A DNA stretch of 64,000 nt from Paraburkholderia kururiensis JCM 10599 = LMG 19447 (GTDB taxonomy: Bacteria; Pseudomonadota; Gammaproteobacteria; Burkholderiales; Burkholderiaceae). The position numbers and the translations under genes are program-made. The DNA is taken from assembly GCF_003986935.1 (NCBI RefSeq), contig NZ_RJZE01000013.1, positions 1 to 64,000 on the forward strand, written 5' to 3'. Position 1 is the stretch's first letter, and each line of letters opens with the position of its first letter. Of the stretch, positions 53,984 through 62,944 are shown piece after piece. Under the pieces are notes generated by a model. The model was given only the letters and a program-made list of their open reading frames with translations. It was not told where the DNA came from and did no database searches.

Positions 53984-54906
53984 AAGCGGCGCTTGCGCGC
54001 GCATCGTCGATTGCCGTCGTGATGTCGCCTGCCATCGGCGACACGCTGTTGACGATGGTGCTGGTCAACAACCTGGTCCGCAACGGTCATCGGCCCGTGG
54101 TGTTCAGCTGGGTGGTGAGCGATCTTGCCGAGTGGTTCCCCGAGGTGGAGATACGACACAAGGGCGCATGCCGCGAGGCATTCGACCTCGTGATCGAACT
54201 GCACGCGACACCGTTCGGCGCGTCGCTTGTGAGCACGGGTGGCCGGCATTGCGAGCTGGCACGTCTCGAGGCGTTCCGCACACGCCGGCACATGATCGAC
54301 ATGTTTCTCGCGGTGGCGCGCGACGGCTTTGGCCTTGCGCGCATTACGCGGGAAAACGGCATCGCGGTGCCCCATCACGTGCGATTTCGCGTGAACGAGC
54401 GGCGTGTGGCGATCCATCCCACCGGCAGTCACATCGAGAAGATCTGGCCGCAGCGCAAGTTCGTGGCGCTCGCGAAAAAGCTCGTGCAGCGCGGCTACGA
54501 GCCCACCTTTCTCGTTGCGCCGGCCGAACGCGAAGCATGGCAGCACGATCATGAGGCATCGCGCAGTCTGCGCTCGTTCGAGCGTCTTGCCGACGTGGCC
54601 GCGTGGATTGCCGAGTCGGGCTGGTTCATCGGCAACGATTCGGGGCTCGGGCATCTCGCTTCGGCGCTCGGTGTGCCGACGCTCACGCTCTTCATGCGCC
54701 GGGGCATTGCACGGACCTGGCAGCCGAAGTGGGGGCGTGGCGCCATCGTGCTGCCACGCAATCTCGTGGTGGGCGTGTTGAAGGAGCGCTACTGGACGTT
54801 CGCGTTGAGTGCGCGCCGCGTGCTGCATTCTTTCGAACAGCTCACGCGCGGCGATCCACACGGCCCACGCAAAAACACCCTCGCCACCCTCGCTGATCCC
54901 ACATAG
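53980..54906 (+). CDS. heptosyltransferase-like GT9 protein, copy 2
   Basis: The product is 308 aa, paralogous to the preceding gene. VVMSPAIGDTLLTMVLVNNL, VAIHPTGSHIEKIWPQRKF and WFIGNDSGLGHLASALGVPTL align with copy 1 in the same order. A tandem duplication followed by divergence is the simplest origin. The two may work as a pair on adjacent residues. A perfect hairpin follows the stop. Confidence 0.82.
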   Translation: MKAALARASSIAVVMSPAIGDTLLTMVLVNNLVRNGHRPVVFSWVVSDLAEWFPEVEIRHKGACREAFDLVIELHATPFGASLVSTGGRHCELARLEAFRTRRHMIDMFLAVARDGFGLARITRENGIAVPHHVRFRVNERRVAIHPTGSHIEKIWPQRKFVALAKKLVQRGYEPTFLVAPAEREAWQHDHEASRSLRSFERLADVAAWIAESGWFIGNDSGLGHLASALGVPTLTLFMRRGIARTWQPKWGRGAIVLPRNLVVGVLKERYWTFALSARRVLHSFEQLTRGDPHGPRKNTLATLADPT

Positions 54907-54933
54907 TGAGGCCGCGCGCCACTGCGGCCTCAC
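54906..54933 (+). terminator. hairpin after the heptosyltransferase pair
   Basis: GTGAGGCCGC (54906-54915), an eight-base loop and GCGGCCTCAC (54924-54933) form a perfect 10-bp stem starting at the last base of the stop codon. No T-run follows, so termination is likely but not certain. Confidence 0.65.
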
Positions 54934-55056
54934 CGCATCATGGATAGTCCCTATGCGCGGCCCTTTTCGCCGCGTCGTTATCCCGGACGGGAAGGTTTGC
55001 GTACCTTCGGAAACCGCAGACCGCCCACAGGAAGAAACAATGCTCCGGGGGACTTC

Positions 55057-56694
55057 ATGCTGAACAACATCACCATTCGCGGTGGCCTGACGTTGGTCAT
55101 CGGTGTCTTTGTCGCGTTTCTGCTGACCGTGATCGGCGTCGGCTTCGGTGCACTCAAGCTCGCGAACAACGGCATCGAAGATGCACAACGCAGCGCCGCA
55201 GCGCTGTCGAGCCTGCGCACGAGTTCGGAGAAGCTGCTGCGCGTGCGTCTTGCGCTCGGCAGCTACGAGACGCTCTTTAGCGTCGGCAAGCAGACCGACA
55301 CGCTGTTGCCCGCTGCGCACAAGGTGCTCGAAGACTCGACGCGCGAATTCCAGCGCTACGCTGCAGGTCCGTTTTCGAGCGACGAGGAACAGCGTCTCGC
55401 GCAGACCGTGGCCAAGGCGCGCGCGGCGCTCGTGAACGATGCGATCGAGCCGGAATTCAAGGCGCTCAACGACTACGACTTCACGACCTTCCGCAAGATC
55501 CAGGGCGAGACAGCCGACGGCTACTATGCGGCCTACGCGAAAGCCATCGACGCACTCGACCGCGTGCAGGCCGACAAGGGCCAGCACGAAGCGCAGGCTG
55601 CCGCCACGCGTTTTCACCTGCTGACGCTCTTGTTCGGCGCGATCGGCGCCGTGGGCGTCGCGATCGGGCTGATGGCGCGTGTCGGTCTTTCGTCGGCAGT
55701 CATCAAGCCGGTGAATCGCACCATCGACCACTTCCGCAGCATCGCCGCCGGCGACCTGACCGTGAGCGTGCATTCGAAATCGCGTAACGAGATGGGGCAG
55801 TTGCTGGCCGCGCTTGCGCAGATGCGCGACGGACTCGTGGACACCGTCTCGAAAGTGCGCGGCACCACGAGCGCGATCACGCACGGCGCGAACGAAATTT
55901 CAGCGGGCAACGCGGACCTCTCGCAGCGCACCGAGCAACAGGCCGCCGCGCTGCAGGAAACGGCCGCGAGCATGGAAGAGCTGTCCGCCACGGTAAAGCA
56001 GAACACCGACAACGCGCGTCAGGCGAGCCGTCTCGCGCAAACCGCGCTCGATACGGTGGTGCGCAGCGGCGATGTGGTCACGCGTGTGACGGAAACGATG
56101 GACGGCATCACCGACTCGTCGCGCAAGATGGCCGAGATCATCGGCATGATCGAAGGCATCGCGTTCCAGACCAACATCCTGGCGCTCAATGCGGCCGTTG
56201 AAGCGGCTCGCGCGGGGGAGCAGGGCCGCGGCTTCGCGGTGGTCGCCGCCGAAGTGCGCAGCCTCGCGCAGCGCTCGGGCACCGCGGCCAAAGAGATCAA
56301 GGAACTGATCGGCGAATCTACGGCGAAGGTGGAGCAGGGCGCGACGCTCGTGGGCGACGCGCGCCGCACCATGCAGGACGCGATGGAATCCGTCACGCGC
56401 GTGACGAGCATCATGAGCGAGATCGAAGCGGCGGCGCTGGAGCAGAGCGACGGCATCGAGCAGATCAACAAGGCCATCGCGCAGATCGACGAGGTGACGC
56501 AGCACAACGCGGCGCTCGTGGAGGAAGCCGCGGCGGCCGCGAAGTCGCTCGAATCGCAGGCCGACGTGCTGCGCGATGCGGTGGCCGTGTTCCGTCTTGC
56601 AGAGGGCGAACGGCCGGTTCGTGCCGCTGCTTCCGTGCGGCCGGAACGCAGCGAGCGTGCACAACTCACGCACGTGCCTGCTGCTGCCGCTTAG
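55057..56694 (+). CDS. methyl-accepting chemotaxis protein
   Basis: The product is 545 aa. TM1 is near 10-32, a helical periplasmic domain of about 150 residues follows, TM2 is near 186-210, then HAMP and a long signalling helix pair. The hairpin tip, EGIAFQTNILALNAAVEAAR then GEQGRGFAVVAAEVRSLAQR, is the CheA/CheW contact. It detects an unknown ligand and feeds the Che pathway. ATG 55057 gives MLNNITIRGGLTLVIGVF, a normal start; an in-frame ATG lies further upstream. No che genes are nearby. Confidence 0.94.
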   Translation: MLNNITIRGGLTLVIGVFVAFLLTVIGVGFGALKLANNGIEDAQRSAAALSSLRTSSEKLLRVRLALGSYETLFSVGKQTDTLLPAAHKVLEDSTREFQRYAAGPFSSDEEQRLAQTVAKARAALVNDAIEPEFKALNDYDFTTFRKIQGETADGYYAAYAKAIDALDRVQADKGQHEAQAAATRFHLLTLLFGAIGAVGVAIGLMARVGLSSAVIKPVNRTIDHFRSIAAGDLTVSVHSKSRNEMGQLLAALAQMRDGLVDTVSKVRGTTSAITHGANEISAGNADLSQRTEQQAAALQETAASMEELSATVKQNTDNARQASRLAQTALDTVVRSGDVVTRVTETMDGITDSSRKMAEIIGMIEGIAFQTNILALNAAVEAARAGEQGRGFAVVAAEVRSLAQRSGTAAKEIKELIGESTAKVEQGATLVGDARRTMQDAMESVTRVTSIMSEIEAAALEQSDGIEQINKAIAQIDEVTQHNAALVEEAAAAAKSLESQADVLRDAVAVFRLAEGERPVRAAASVRPERSERAQLTHVPAAAA

Positions 56695-56762
56695 GCTTCT
56701 CCGGCACTGGGACTGGGCGTCAGTGTGCAACCCGTGCAACTGCCCCGGGGCGGATCGCCCGC

Positions 56763-57614
56763 CTAGATCTGCTCCCGCCCGAAAGCGGCCAGTTGTGCGA
56801 GGTCGAGCACGGTGATCTGGTTATAGGCAAGCTGCACGACGCCGATGCGCTCGAGCGTCTGCAGCGCCTGGTTGATGCGCTGGCGCGACACGCCGACGAG
56901 CAGCCCCAGCTCTTCCTGTGAAATCGCGAGCGTGGGGCCGGTATCCGGATAGAGGTCCGGATTGAACAGCTGCGCGAGAGCCTGCGCCACGCGCGCGTCC
57001 ACGTCGAGCAGCCGGCTGTTCTGGATCGACGCGATGAATTCGCCCATGCGATTGTTCAACTGGCGGATCACGAAGCCGTTGAACGGCAGGCTCGTATTGA
57101 GCAGCGTGTGAAACGTGGCTGAGGGCACGAACATCACGAGCGAGCGCTGGATCGTCACCACGTCGTACTTGCGCAGCTCCTGCTTGATCACGCTGCCCTC
57201 CCCGAACCAGCCGCCCGACGGCACGCCCGAGAGCGTGCAGCTGCGCCCGTCCGGGTTGCAGATGGCGAGCTTCAAGAGCCCCGTATGCACGCCGATCCAG
57301 TAGGCCGAGGGTTCGAGCCGGCGCGCGACCCATTCGCCCGCCTCGTGATACCGCGCCTCGCCCGTCTCCACCACCAACGCCTGATGCTCCGGCGCGAGCG
57401 CCCGGAACCACGCACTGCGCGCAAAGAGCGCCGCGCGCTGCTCCAATGCGGTCAGCGGCTCAGCCGGGGCCGGATCGGGCACGGGCGCAACCCACGCTTC
57501 TTTCATGGCGTCCGGGGCGGGCGCCGCCGGCTTGCAGGTCGTAGCCTCGGAACGGTCAGAAGAAAGCCGTTCTTGCGGCAGATCATGATCCAGGTGGTTC
57601 AAAACGGCACTCAT
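56763..57614 (-). CDS. Crp/Fnr-family transcriptional regulator
   Basis: The product is 283 aa. A disordered, Pro/Ala-rich stretch of about 60 residues precedes the cyclic-nucleotide-binding-like fold (GEWVARRLEPSAYWIGVHTG to GWFGEGSVIKQE), and a winged helix-turn-helix follows, with ISQEELGLLVGVSRQRINQAL as its core. No Fnr-type cysteine cluster is seen, so it is not an oxygen sensor of that kind. ATG 57614 (MSAVLNHLDHDL) is used. It is divergent from the acyl-CoA synthetase gene and may control it. Confidence 0.88.
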   Translation of the reverse strand: MSAVLNHLDHDLPQERLSSDRSEATTCKPAAPAPDAMKEAWVAPVPDPAPAEPLTALEQRAALFARSAWFRALAPEHQALVVETGEARYHEAGEWVARRLEPSAYWIGVHTGLLKLAICNPDGRSCTLSGVPSGGWFGEGSVIKQELRKYDVVTIQRSLVMFVPSATFHTLLNTSLPFNGFVIRQLNNRMGEFIASIQNSRLLDVDARVAQALAQLFNPDLYPDTGPTLAISQEELGLLVGVSRQRINQALQTLERIGVVQLAYNQITVLDLAQLAAFGREQI

Positions 57615-57804
57615 GGAGGGGCGGTCCGTCAATCTGTGTGGGCGCGGCCGGAAGGGTCGCGCCCGATGGGCGAATCTGTCGTTTCGATGACAGACTCCAA
57701 AAAGGGCGGTGCGGTAGCCTCTACCGCGATAAGAAACCATAACGCCCGAAACTGACGGGAACCTGATGACATATCGGACATCCAGGACACATGGAGACGC
57801 TGCA

Positions 57805-59466
57805 ATGACGCACATATTCGAGGAGGGACTCGGCCGCCGTGAGGCCAATTACGTCTCGCTCACGCCGATCGATTTCATTGCGCGCGCCGCCGAAGTCTAC
57901 GGCGACCGCCCGGCCATCGTCTACGGCGAGACGCGCCGCAACTGGCGCGAGACCTACGAGCGCACGCGGCGCCTTGCCAGCGCGCTTGCCCGCGTGGGCG
58001 TGGGCCACGGCGATACGGTCGCCGTGCTGCTGCCGAATATTCCCGAGATGGTGGAGGCGCACTTCGGCGTGCCGATGGTGGGCGCCGTGCTCAATGCGCT
58101 GAACACGCGGCTCGATATCGCCTCCATGCTCTTCATGCTGCGTCATGGCGAAGCGAAGGTGCTGATCGTCGATACCGAATTCGGCGACTTCGCGCATCGC
58201 GTAGCGCTCGAACTGCCGCACGTGCGCATTGTGAGCGTAGCCGACGTGCAGCCCGCCGAGCCCGGCAAGTTCCCGAACGCGACGGACTACGAGGCCTTCC
58301 TCGCCCAGGGCGATCCCGACTTCGTCTGGACGCCGCCCGCCGACGAGTGGGAGGCCATCGCGCTCAACTACACGTCGGGCACCACCGGCGACCCGAAGGG
58401 CGTGGTGTACCACCATCGCGGCGCGTACATGAACGCGTTGTCCAACATCCTCGAATGGGACCTGCCCAAGCACTGCGTCTACCTCTGGACGCTGCCCATG
58501 TTCCATTGCAACGGCTGGTGCTTCCCGTGGACCGTGGCGGCGCGTGCGGGCGTCAACGTATGTCTGCGGCGCTTCGAAGCACGCTACGTGCTGGACCTGA
58601 TTCGCCGTGAAGGCATCACGCATTACTGCGGCGCGCCCATCGTGCAGAGCGCCATCGCGAATGCGCCGGCCGAATGGCGCGAAGGCATCACGCAGAAAGT
58701 CCACGCCATGGTGGCGGGGGCTGCGCCGGCGCCGGCCGTGATCGCGAAGATGAAGGAAATCGGCTTCGACCTCACGCACGTCTACGGCCTGACCGAGGTG
58801 TACGGCCCGGCCGCCGTGTGCGCGAAGCAGGCGCATTGGGATGCGCTCGACGACGACGAACGCGCTCGCCTCAACGCGCGCCAGGGGGTGCGCTATCACC
58901 TGCAGGCCGGCGTGACCGTGCTCGATCCCGATACGCTCGAAGCGGTGCCCGCCGACGGCGAAACGCTCGGCGAGATCATGTTCCGCGGCAACATCTGCAT
59001 GAAGGGCTACCTCAAGAACGAGCAGGCCACCGAGGAAGCCTTCCGTGGCGGCTGGTTCCACACGGGCGACCTCGGCGTGCTGATGCCCGACGGCTACGTG
59101 CGCATCAAAGACCGGCGCAAGGACATCATCATTTCGGGCGGCGAGAACATTTCGAGCATCGAGGTGGAAGACGCGCTGTACCGTCATCCCGCCGTGGCGG
59201 TGGCGGCCGTGGTCGCGATGCCCGACCCGAAGTGGGGCGAAGTGCCGTGCGCCTTCGTCGAGTTGAGGGAGGGCGCGAGCGTGACCGTGGAGGAGATCAT
59301 CGCGCACTGCCGTCTGTTCCTCGCGAGCTACAAGCTGCCGAAGGTGGTGCGTTTTGGCGAGCTGCCGAAGACCTCGACCGGCAAGATCCAGAAGTTCCAG
59401 CTGCGCACAGCCGTGGGCTCGGACCGCGCCATCGACCTCGCGGGCGATCCGCCGCCTAAAGGTTGA
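57805..59466 (+). CDS. AMP-dependent acyl-CoA synthetase/ligase
   Basis: The product is 553 aa. It activates a carboxylic acid to the acyl-AMP and then to acyl-CoA. LNYTSGTTGDPKGVVYHHR is the AMP-binding P-loop (about 195-213), YGLTEVYG is motif A5, WFHTGDLGV and IKDRRKDIIISGGENISS are the hinge, and KTSTGKIQK near the end holds the catalytic Lys. It resembles medium/long-chain or DMSP-type ligases. ATG 57805 has GGAG nine bases upstream; ATG 57766 is an alternative. Confidence 0.92.
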   Translation: MTHIFEEGLGRREANYVSLTPIDFIARAAEVYGDRPAIVYGETRRNWRETYERTRRLASALARVGVGHGDTVAVLLPNIPEMVEAHFGVPMVGAVLNALNTRLDIASMLFMLRHGEAKVLIVDTEFGDFAHRVALELPHVRIVSVADVQPAEPGKFPNATDYEAFLAQGDPDFVWTPPADEWEAIALNYTSGTTGDPKGVVYHHRGAYMNALSNILEWDLPKHCVYLWTLPMFHCNGWCFPWTVAARAGVNVCLRRFEARYVLDLIRREGITHYCGAPIVQSAIANAPAEWREGITQKVHAMVAGAAPAPAVIAKMKEIGFDLTHVYGLTEVYGPAAVCAKQAHWDALDDDERARLNARQGVRYHLQAGVTVLDPDTLEAVPADGETLGEIMFRGNICMKGYLKNEQATEEAFRGGWFHTGDLGVLMPDGYVRIKDRRKDIIISGGENISSIEVEDALYRHPAVAVAAVVAMPDPKWGEVPCAFVELREGASVTVEEIIAHCRLFLASYKLPKVVRFGELPKTSTGKIQKFQLRTAVGSDRAIDLAGDPPPKG

Positions 59467-59484
59467 TCGGTTGATCGGCTGATC
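59461..59484. repeat. three tandem copies of an 8-bp unit at a stop codon
   Basis: GGTTGATC occurs at 59461-59468 and 59469-59476, and GGCTGATC at 59477-59484. The first copy contains the TGA stop of the acyl-CoA synthetase. It is a short slippage-prone repeat; a copy change would not alter the protein. Confidence 0.8.
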
Positions 59485-59659
59485 GCTCAGCGGCGCCCGC
59501 CTGCGGGAAGGGCGGGAAACGAGGAGGCTGTAGCACTCGAAAGAAGGACTCGAAACACCTCGTAAGCTCCTCGCAAAGACTGTCGCTGTTCGGCGGGCCT
59601 CGCCCGGCCCGCTGAACGGATCATTGATCGCAAGTCAACCGCACCGCCTCCGACTTGCG

Positions 59660-60277
59660 ATGAAGATTCTCCGGTATGCCTGCCTTGGCGCGCTGCTGCT
59701 GTTCCACATGAACGCCCACGCGACGAGCTTCGACTGCAGCAAGGGCCGCTCGGTTACCGAGCGCATGATCTGCAGCAACGACGACCTCTCCCAACTCGAC
59801 GACGAACTCGGCAAGCTCTATTGGGCGATACGCCGTCACACCGCGGACCGCCGCGCCTTTCTCGCGGACAGCGACAGCAAGTGGCTTTGGCGCGAGCACA
59901 ACTGCACGGACCGCGACTGTCTCGTCACCTGGTACCACGGGCGCATCGAGGAACTGCAGCGCAAGGCGGAAAGCCTGAGGGCGGCTCAGGTGCCTCAGAT
60001 GCCGCCGGTGCCTCAAACGGAGTCCGCGGGTGCGACTACGCGCGCTGCGCCTGCGCTCGTGCCCCTGCCCGCGTCCGCGACGCGTCTTTCGGCGAGCAGG
60101 GCCGTGGAACCCGTCGAACCGCTTCAATGCACCGCGACCGACCCTGGCCTCATCGTTCATGCCGGCTGCAGCACGATTCTCGACCGCACCACCGGCTGGC
60201 GACGCGAGCGGCACGATGGCGGCACAGACTGGTTCTGCGGACTCGCGATGGCGGTGTCGTCGACGGTTTCGGATTGA
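59660..60277 (+). CDS. secreted LprI-like protein (DUF1311)
   Basis: The product is 205 aa. A signal peptide (MKILRYACLGALLLFHMNAHAT) is followed by SFDCSKGRSVTERMICSNDDLSQLDDEL and the KWLWREHNC-TDRDC cysteine block, the lysozyme-inhibitor LprI N-terminal domain layout. After about residue 110 a Pro/Ala linker leads to a short C-terminal part with two more Cys. It is probably periplasmic. LprI of Mycobacterium inhibits lysozyme, but that function cannot be assumed here. ATG 59660 is the start next to the signal peptide. Confidence 0.82.
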   Translation: MKILRYACLGALLLFHMNAHATSFDCSKGRSVTERMICSNDDLSQLDDELGKLYWAIRRHTADRRAFLADSDSKWLWREHNCTDRDCLVTWYHGRIEELQRKAESLRAAQVPQMPPVPQTESAGATTRAAPALVPLPASATRLSASRAVEPVEPLQCTATDPGLIVHAGCSTILDRTTGWRRERHDGGTDWFCGLAMAVSSTVSD

Positions 60278-60364
60278 TGCGGGATTGCTGCGGCTGTTTT
60301 ATTTCGGACGAAACTCGCACATTACTGTTTCGCGAATGCCGCGCGCGCCGCTGCATTTAATGCG

Positions 60365-60404
60365 ATTGGCATGGGAATTGGCATTTTGGTAATTCAATTG
60401 GCAT
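60365..60404. repeat. three direct repeats ATTGGCAT upstream of the autoinducer synthase gene
   Basis: ATTGGCAT lies at 60365-60372, 60377-60384 and 60397-60404, offset by 12 and 20 bases, about 150-190 bases before the synthase ATG. The last two are extended to AATTGGCAT. Spacing near one and two helical turns suggests a regulator binding array. The first pair also resembles a sigma54 site (TGGCATG, four bases, TTGG), though its -12 element lacks GC. Confidence 0.5.
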
Positions 60405-60555
60405 AAATTGAAAGGGCTCGGCGTATTGATAGCCGGTACGCTCAAATAAAAGTTTCTATAGATGGCCAGGAAAACGTTTTTGCCATTCCGGCAGGCTCAC
60501 TATGTTATGCGCGGCCCGTATGAGGGCCGTGGCCAACATATAAAGGAGCTCAAGA

Positions 60556-61863
60556 ATGGAAAACGTGATCACCCGGCGAGCGCTTCATCCGGCTTTCGGC
60601 GCGATCTTGCCGGCGTTCGTCGCCACGCGTGTCGAACGGTACTACAGGGAACGGGTCCAGCAAACCTGGGCGGGCGGACACATCATGCGCGGAAAGGTGC
60701 CGGGCCCGGACGCGCTGCATCTTTCGAGTAACGACTATCTTTCTGTTGCGCGACATCCGGAGATTCTTTCGGCCATGTACGAAAGCATCCGGGAGGAGGG
60801 CAACGGCCTCTTGATGTCGGCGGTTTTCGTGCACGGCGAGTCTCCGCTGCTGGAGTTCGAAAACCGGCTTGCAGCGTTCATGGGGGCGGAGTCCGGGGTG
60901 CTTTGCCAGTCGGGTTACGCTGCCAATACGGGATTGCTCCAATCCATTGCATCGCCGGAAACGACCGTGTATGCCGACATGATGGCGCACATGTCGCTGT
61001 GGGAAGGCATCCGCAGTGCCGGAGCGAATCCCGTCAGCTTCATGCACAACGATGCGGGCCATCTGGAACGGCAGATACTGCGCTACGGGCCGGGCATCGT
61101 GGTGGTGGACTCGGTGTACAGCACGAACGGCAGCGTCAGTCCATTGCGCGATATCGCCAACGTTTGCACCGCCCATGGATGCGTGCTCGTCGTGGACGAG
61201 TCGCATTCTCTCGGCACGCATGGACCGGGCGGTGCCGGGATGGTGGTGGAGCTGGGGCTCACCGATCGCGTGCACTTCCGTACGGCGAGCCTCGCCAAGG
61301 CGTTTGCGGGTCGGGCCGGTTTCGTCACGTGCTCGCGCGAGTTTCAGGAGTATTTCAAGTGCGAGTCAAATCCGGCGATTTTCAGCTCGACGCTGCTGCC
61401 CCACGAAATCAGGGGGCTTCTGGCCACACTCGACGTGATCTCGCGCGAAGACTGGCGACGCAGGAAGCTCATGTCGAACGCCCGATATCTGCGCGAAGCG
61501 CTGACTGCGCTCGGCTATAACCTGAACGGCAGCGAGAGCCAGATCATTGCGCTCGAAGCCGGTCCGGAGCCGCGCACGATGGTATTGCGCGACGCGCTGG
61601 AGGCGCACGGCGTTTTTGGGTCGGTCTTCTGCGCGCCCGCTACGGCAAAGAACCGCTCGCTGGTGAGGTTGTCCGTCAACGCCGCGCTGACTCAGGAGCA
61701 GCTCGAGAAGATCGTGAGCGTGTGCGGAGCGATTCGCGAGCAGGTGCAACTGCACCTGTGGCCGTCAACGCGGCGTCGCGGCGACACAGGGCTTGCGGTA
61801 CGTCGCCAGCGCGGTGAGCACGATGAGCACGATGAGCGCGCCGAAATGGCTGTCGCGGCATGA
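60556..61863 (+). CDS. alpha-hydroxyketone autoinducer synthase (CqsA/LqsA/JqsA type)
   Basis: The product is 435 aa, a PLP-dependent alpha-oxoamine synthase fold. HLSSNDYLSVARHPE near the start, CQSGYAANTGLL, VVDESHSLGTHGPGG and RTASLAKAFAGRAGF with the PLP-binding Lys248 are all clear. CqsA, LqsA and JqsA make alpha-hydroxyketone or amino-ketone signals from acyl-CoA and an amino acid. The neighbouring two-component genes, not a biotin or heme operon, point to signalling. AAGGAG lies eight bases before ATG. The C-terminal 30 residues are charged low-complexity sequence unlike the family. Confidence 0.9.
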   Translation: MENVITRRALHPAFGAILPAFVATRVERYYRERVQQTWAGGHIMRGKVPGPDALHLSSNDYLSVARHPEILSAMYESIREEGNGLLMSAVFVHGESPLLEFENRLAAFMGAESGVLCQSGYAANTGLLQSIASPETTVYADMMAHMSLWEGIRSAGANPVSFMHNDAGHLERQILRYGPGIVVVDSVYSTNGSVSPLRDIANVCTAHGCVLVVDESHSLGTHGPGGAGMVVELGLTDRVHFRTASLAKAFAGRAGFVTCSREFQEYFKCESNPAIFSSTLLPHEIRGLLATLDVISREDWRRRKLMSNARYLREALTALGYNLNGSESQIIALEAGPEPRTMVLRDALEAHGVFGSVFCAPATAKNRSLVRLSVNAALTQEQLEKIVSVCGAIREQVQLHLWPSTRRRGDTGLAVRRQRGEHDEHDERAEMAVAA

Positions 61864-61900
61864 GCCGGGGTATTTCCCTGCAAGTGGCGCGGCGTGGTAG

Positions 61901-62944
61901 TTAGAGGCTCGAGCCCCATGCCGCCCGGATTTCCTCATCGAGCGATTCCAGGTAGTTGTCGTACGGAACGATCGAACTGAGGTTGAAGCCGGGTGGCTGC
62001 TTCACCACCGCATAGACGTAGGAGCGCTCGCCCTCGAATGCCGAGGCCGGATGCATGTAGCGCTGCCAGTTGCTGCATCGCGCCGGATAGTAGCCTTCCG
62101 TTTCCCAGAAGTAGGGAAGCGACCGCCGGCTATCGAGTTCCGCGATGAAATCCGCTGGCGCCTGCTGCTCGATGGCGATCTCGCGCACGCCTCGCAGCGT
62201 CTCGTCGGTATGCACGATCAGCAGATACGCCGCGCCTGCGCTGTCGAGCATCAGCAGGCCGTTGGGCTGATAGGAAAGGTAGTGCTCGACGATGTTCAGC
62301 CGGTGGAAGATTTCATCCACCTTCGCTGCGAACAGCGTGTCTTTCAGAAACGCGTATTCCGTGACGGCCAGCGTGTCGAGCACCGTGCCGCATGCCTTTT
62401 CGAAGTACGCGTTCTGCATGTCCTCGACCGCCTGGTTCAGCGTCGCAATGGCTTCGCTGTCCTGCTTGCGGATGAAGCGGTCGATCAACCCTTCGTTGAA
62501 GCTCTTCACCGCAAGGTGCTCGTTAGCCTTGCCCGTCAGGATGATTTTCCTGACGGCCGGATTCGCGATGCGCCGGCAAAATTCGAGGCCGTTCATCTCG
62601 GGCATGTCGTAGTCCACGACGACGACGGACGTACGGGCGAACCGTCGGCCGTTATGCACTTGCTGTCGAATGGCTTCGAGGCTCATGGCGATGACATGAT
62701 GCGTGTCGTCTTCGTCGGTTCTGTCCCTGTAGGGCTCAAAAAACGGTTCGACGAAGCGCCCGCCTGCCTCGCTTGGGCTGGGCTTGTCGTTGAGCGATCG
62801 CAGCGCCTGAACCGGCGAATTGAACAGCCGGAAGGCGAGCTGCGAACCGAGCTGAAGGCTGAGATTCGAGAGAAACGCCGCGCTGTCGTCGACGAACCCC
62901 ACGGTGGTGGGGAAGAAGAATGGCTTGATCGTATCGGCGGTCAT
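61901..62944 (-). CDS. response regulator of the alpha-hydroxyketone system (LqsR/JqsR-like)
   Basis: The product is 347 aa. The receiver domain holds VGFVDDSAAFL near residue 15, the phospho-Asp in VVVVDYDMPEMNGLEF, and IILTGKANE with the switch Thr. An insertion of about 50 residues separates the first and third strands. The C-terminal half (about 190-347) is not a DNA-binding domain that I recognise, as is true for LqsR. ATG 62944 overlaps the sensor kinase stop (ATGA). It converges on the synthase gene with 37 bases between. Confidence 0.85.
   Translation of the reverse strand: MTADTIKPFFFPTTVGFVDDSAAFLSNLSLQLGSQLAFRLFNSPVQALRSLNDKPSPSEAGGRFVEPFFEPYRDRTDEDDTHHVIAMSLEAIRQQVHNGRRFARTSVVVVDYDMPEMNGLEFCRRIANPAVRKIILTGKANEHLAVKSFNEGLIDRFIRKQDSEAIATLNQAVEDMQNAYFEKACGTVLDTLAVTEYAFLKDTLFAAKVDEIFHRLNIVEHYLSYQPNGLLMLDSAGAAYLLIVHTDETLRGVREIAIEQQAPADFIAELDSRRSLPYFWETEGYYPARCSNWQRYMHPASAFEGERSYVYAVVKQPPGFNLSSIVPYDNYLESLDEEIRAAWGSSL

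Noticed and set aside
53818..55884. A 688-codon minus-strand frame opposite the heptosyltransferase pair and the chemoreceptor
   Set aside because: It spans three features on the other strand; the composition is Arg/His noise.
57721..59307. A 528-codon minus-strand frame opposite the acyl-CoA synthetase
   Set aside because: Shadow of the synthetase; no motifs.
60365..60382. A sigma54 promoter upstream of the synthase gene
   Set aside because: TGGCATG and TTGG are spaced correctly, but the essential GC of the -12 element reads GG. Kept only as a remark on the repeat array.
60462..60731. An 89-codon plus-strand frame starting before the synthase ATG
   Set aside because: It runs into the synthase gene in another frame and lacks a ribosome binding site; the synthase start at 60556 is well supported.
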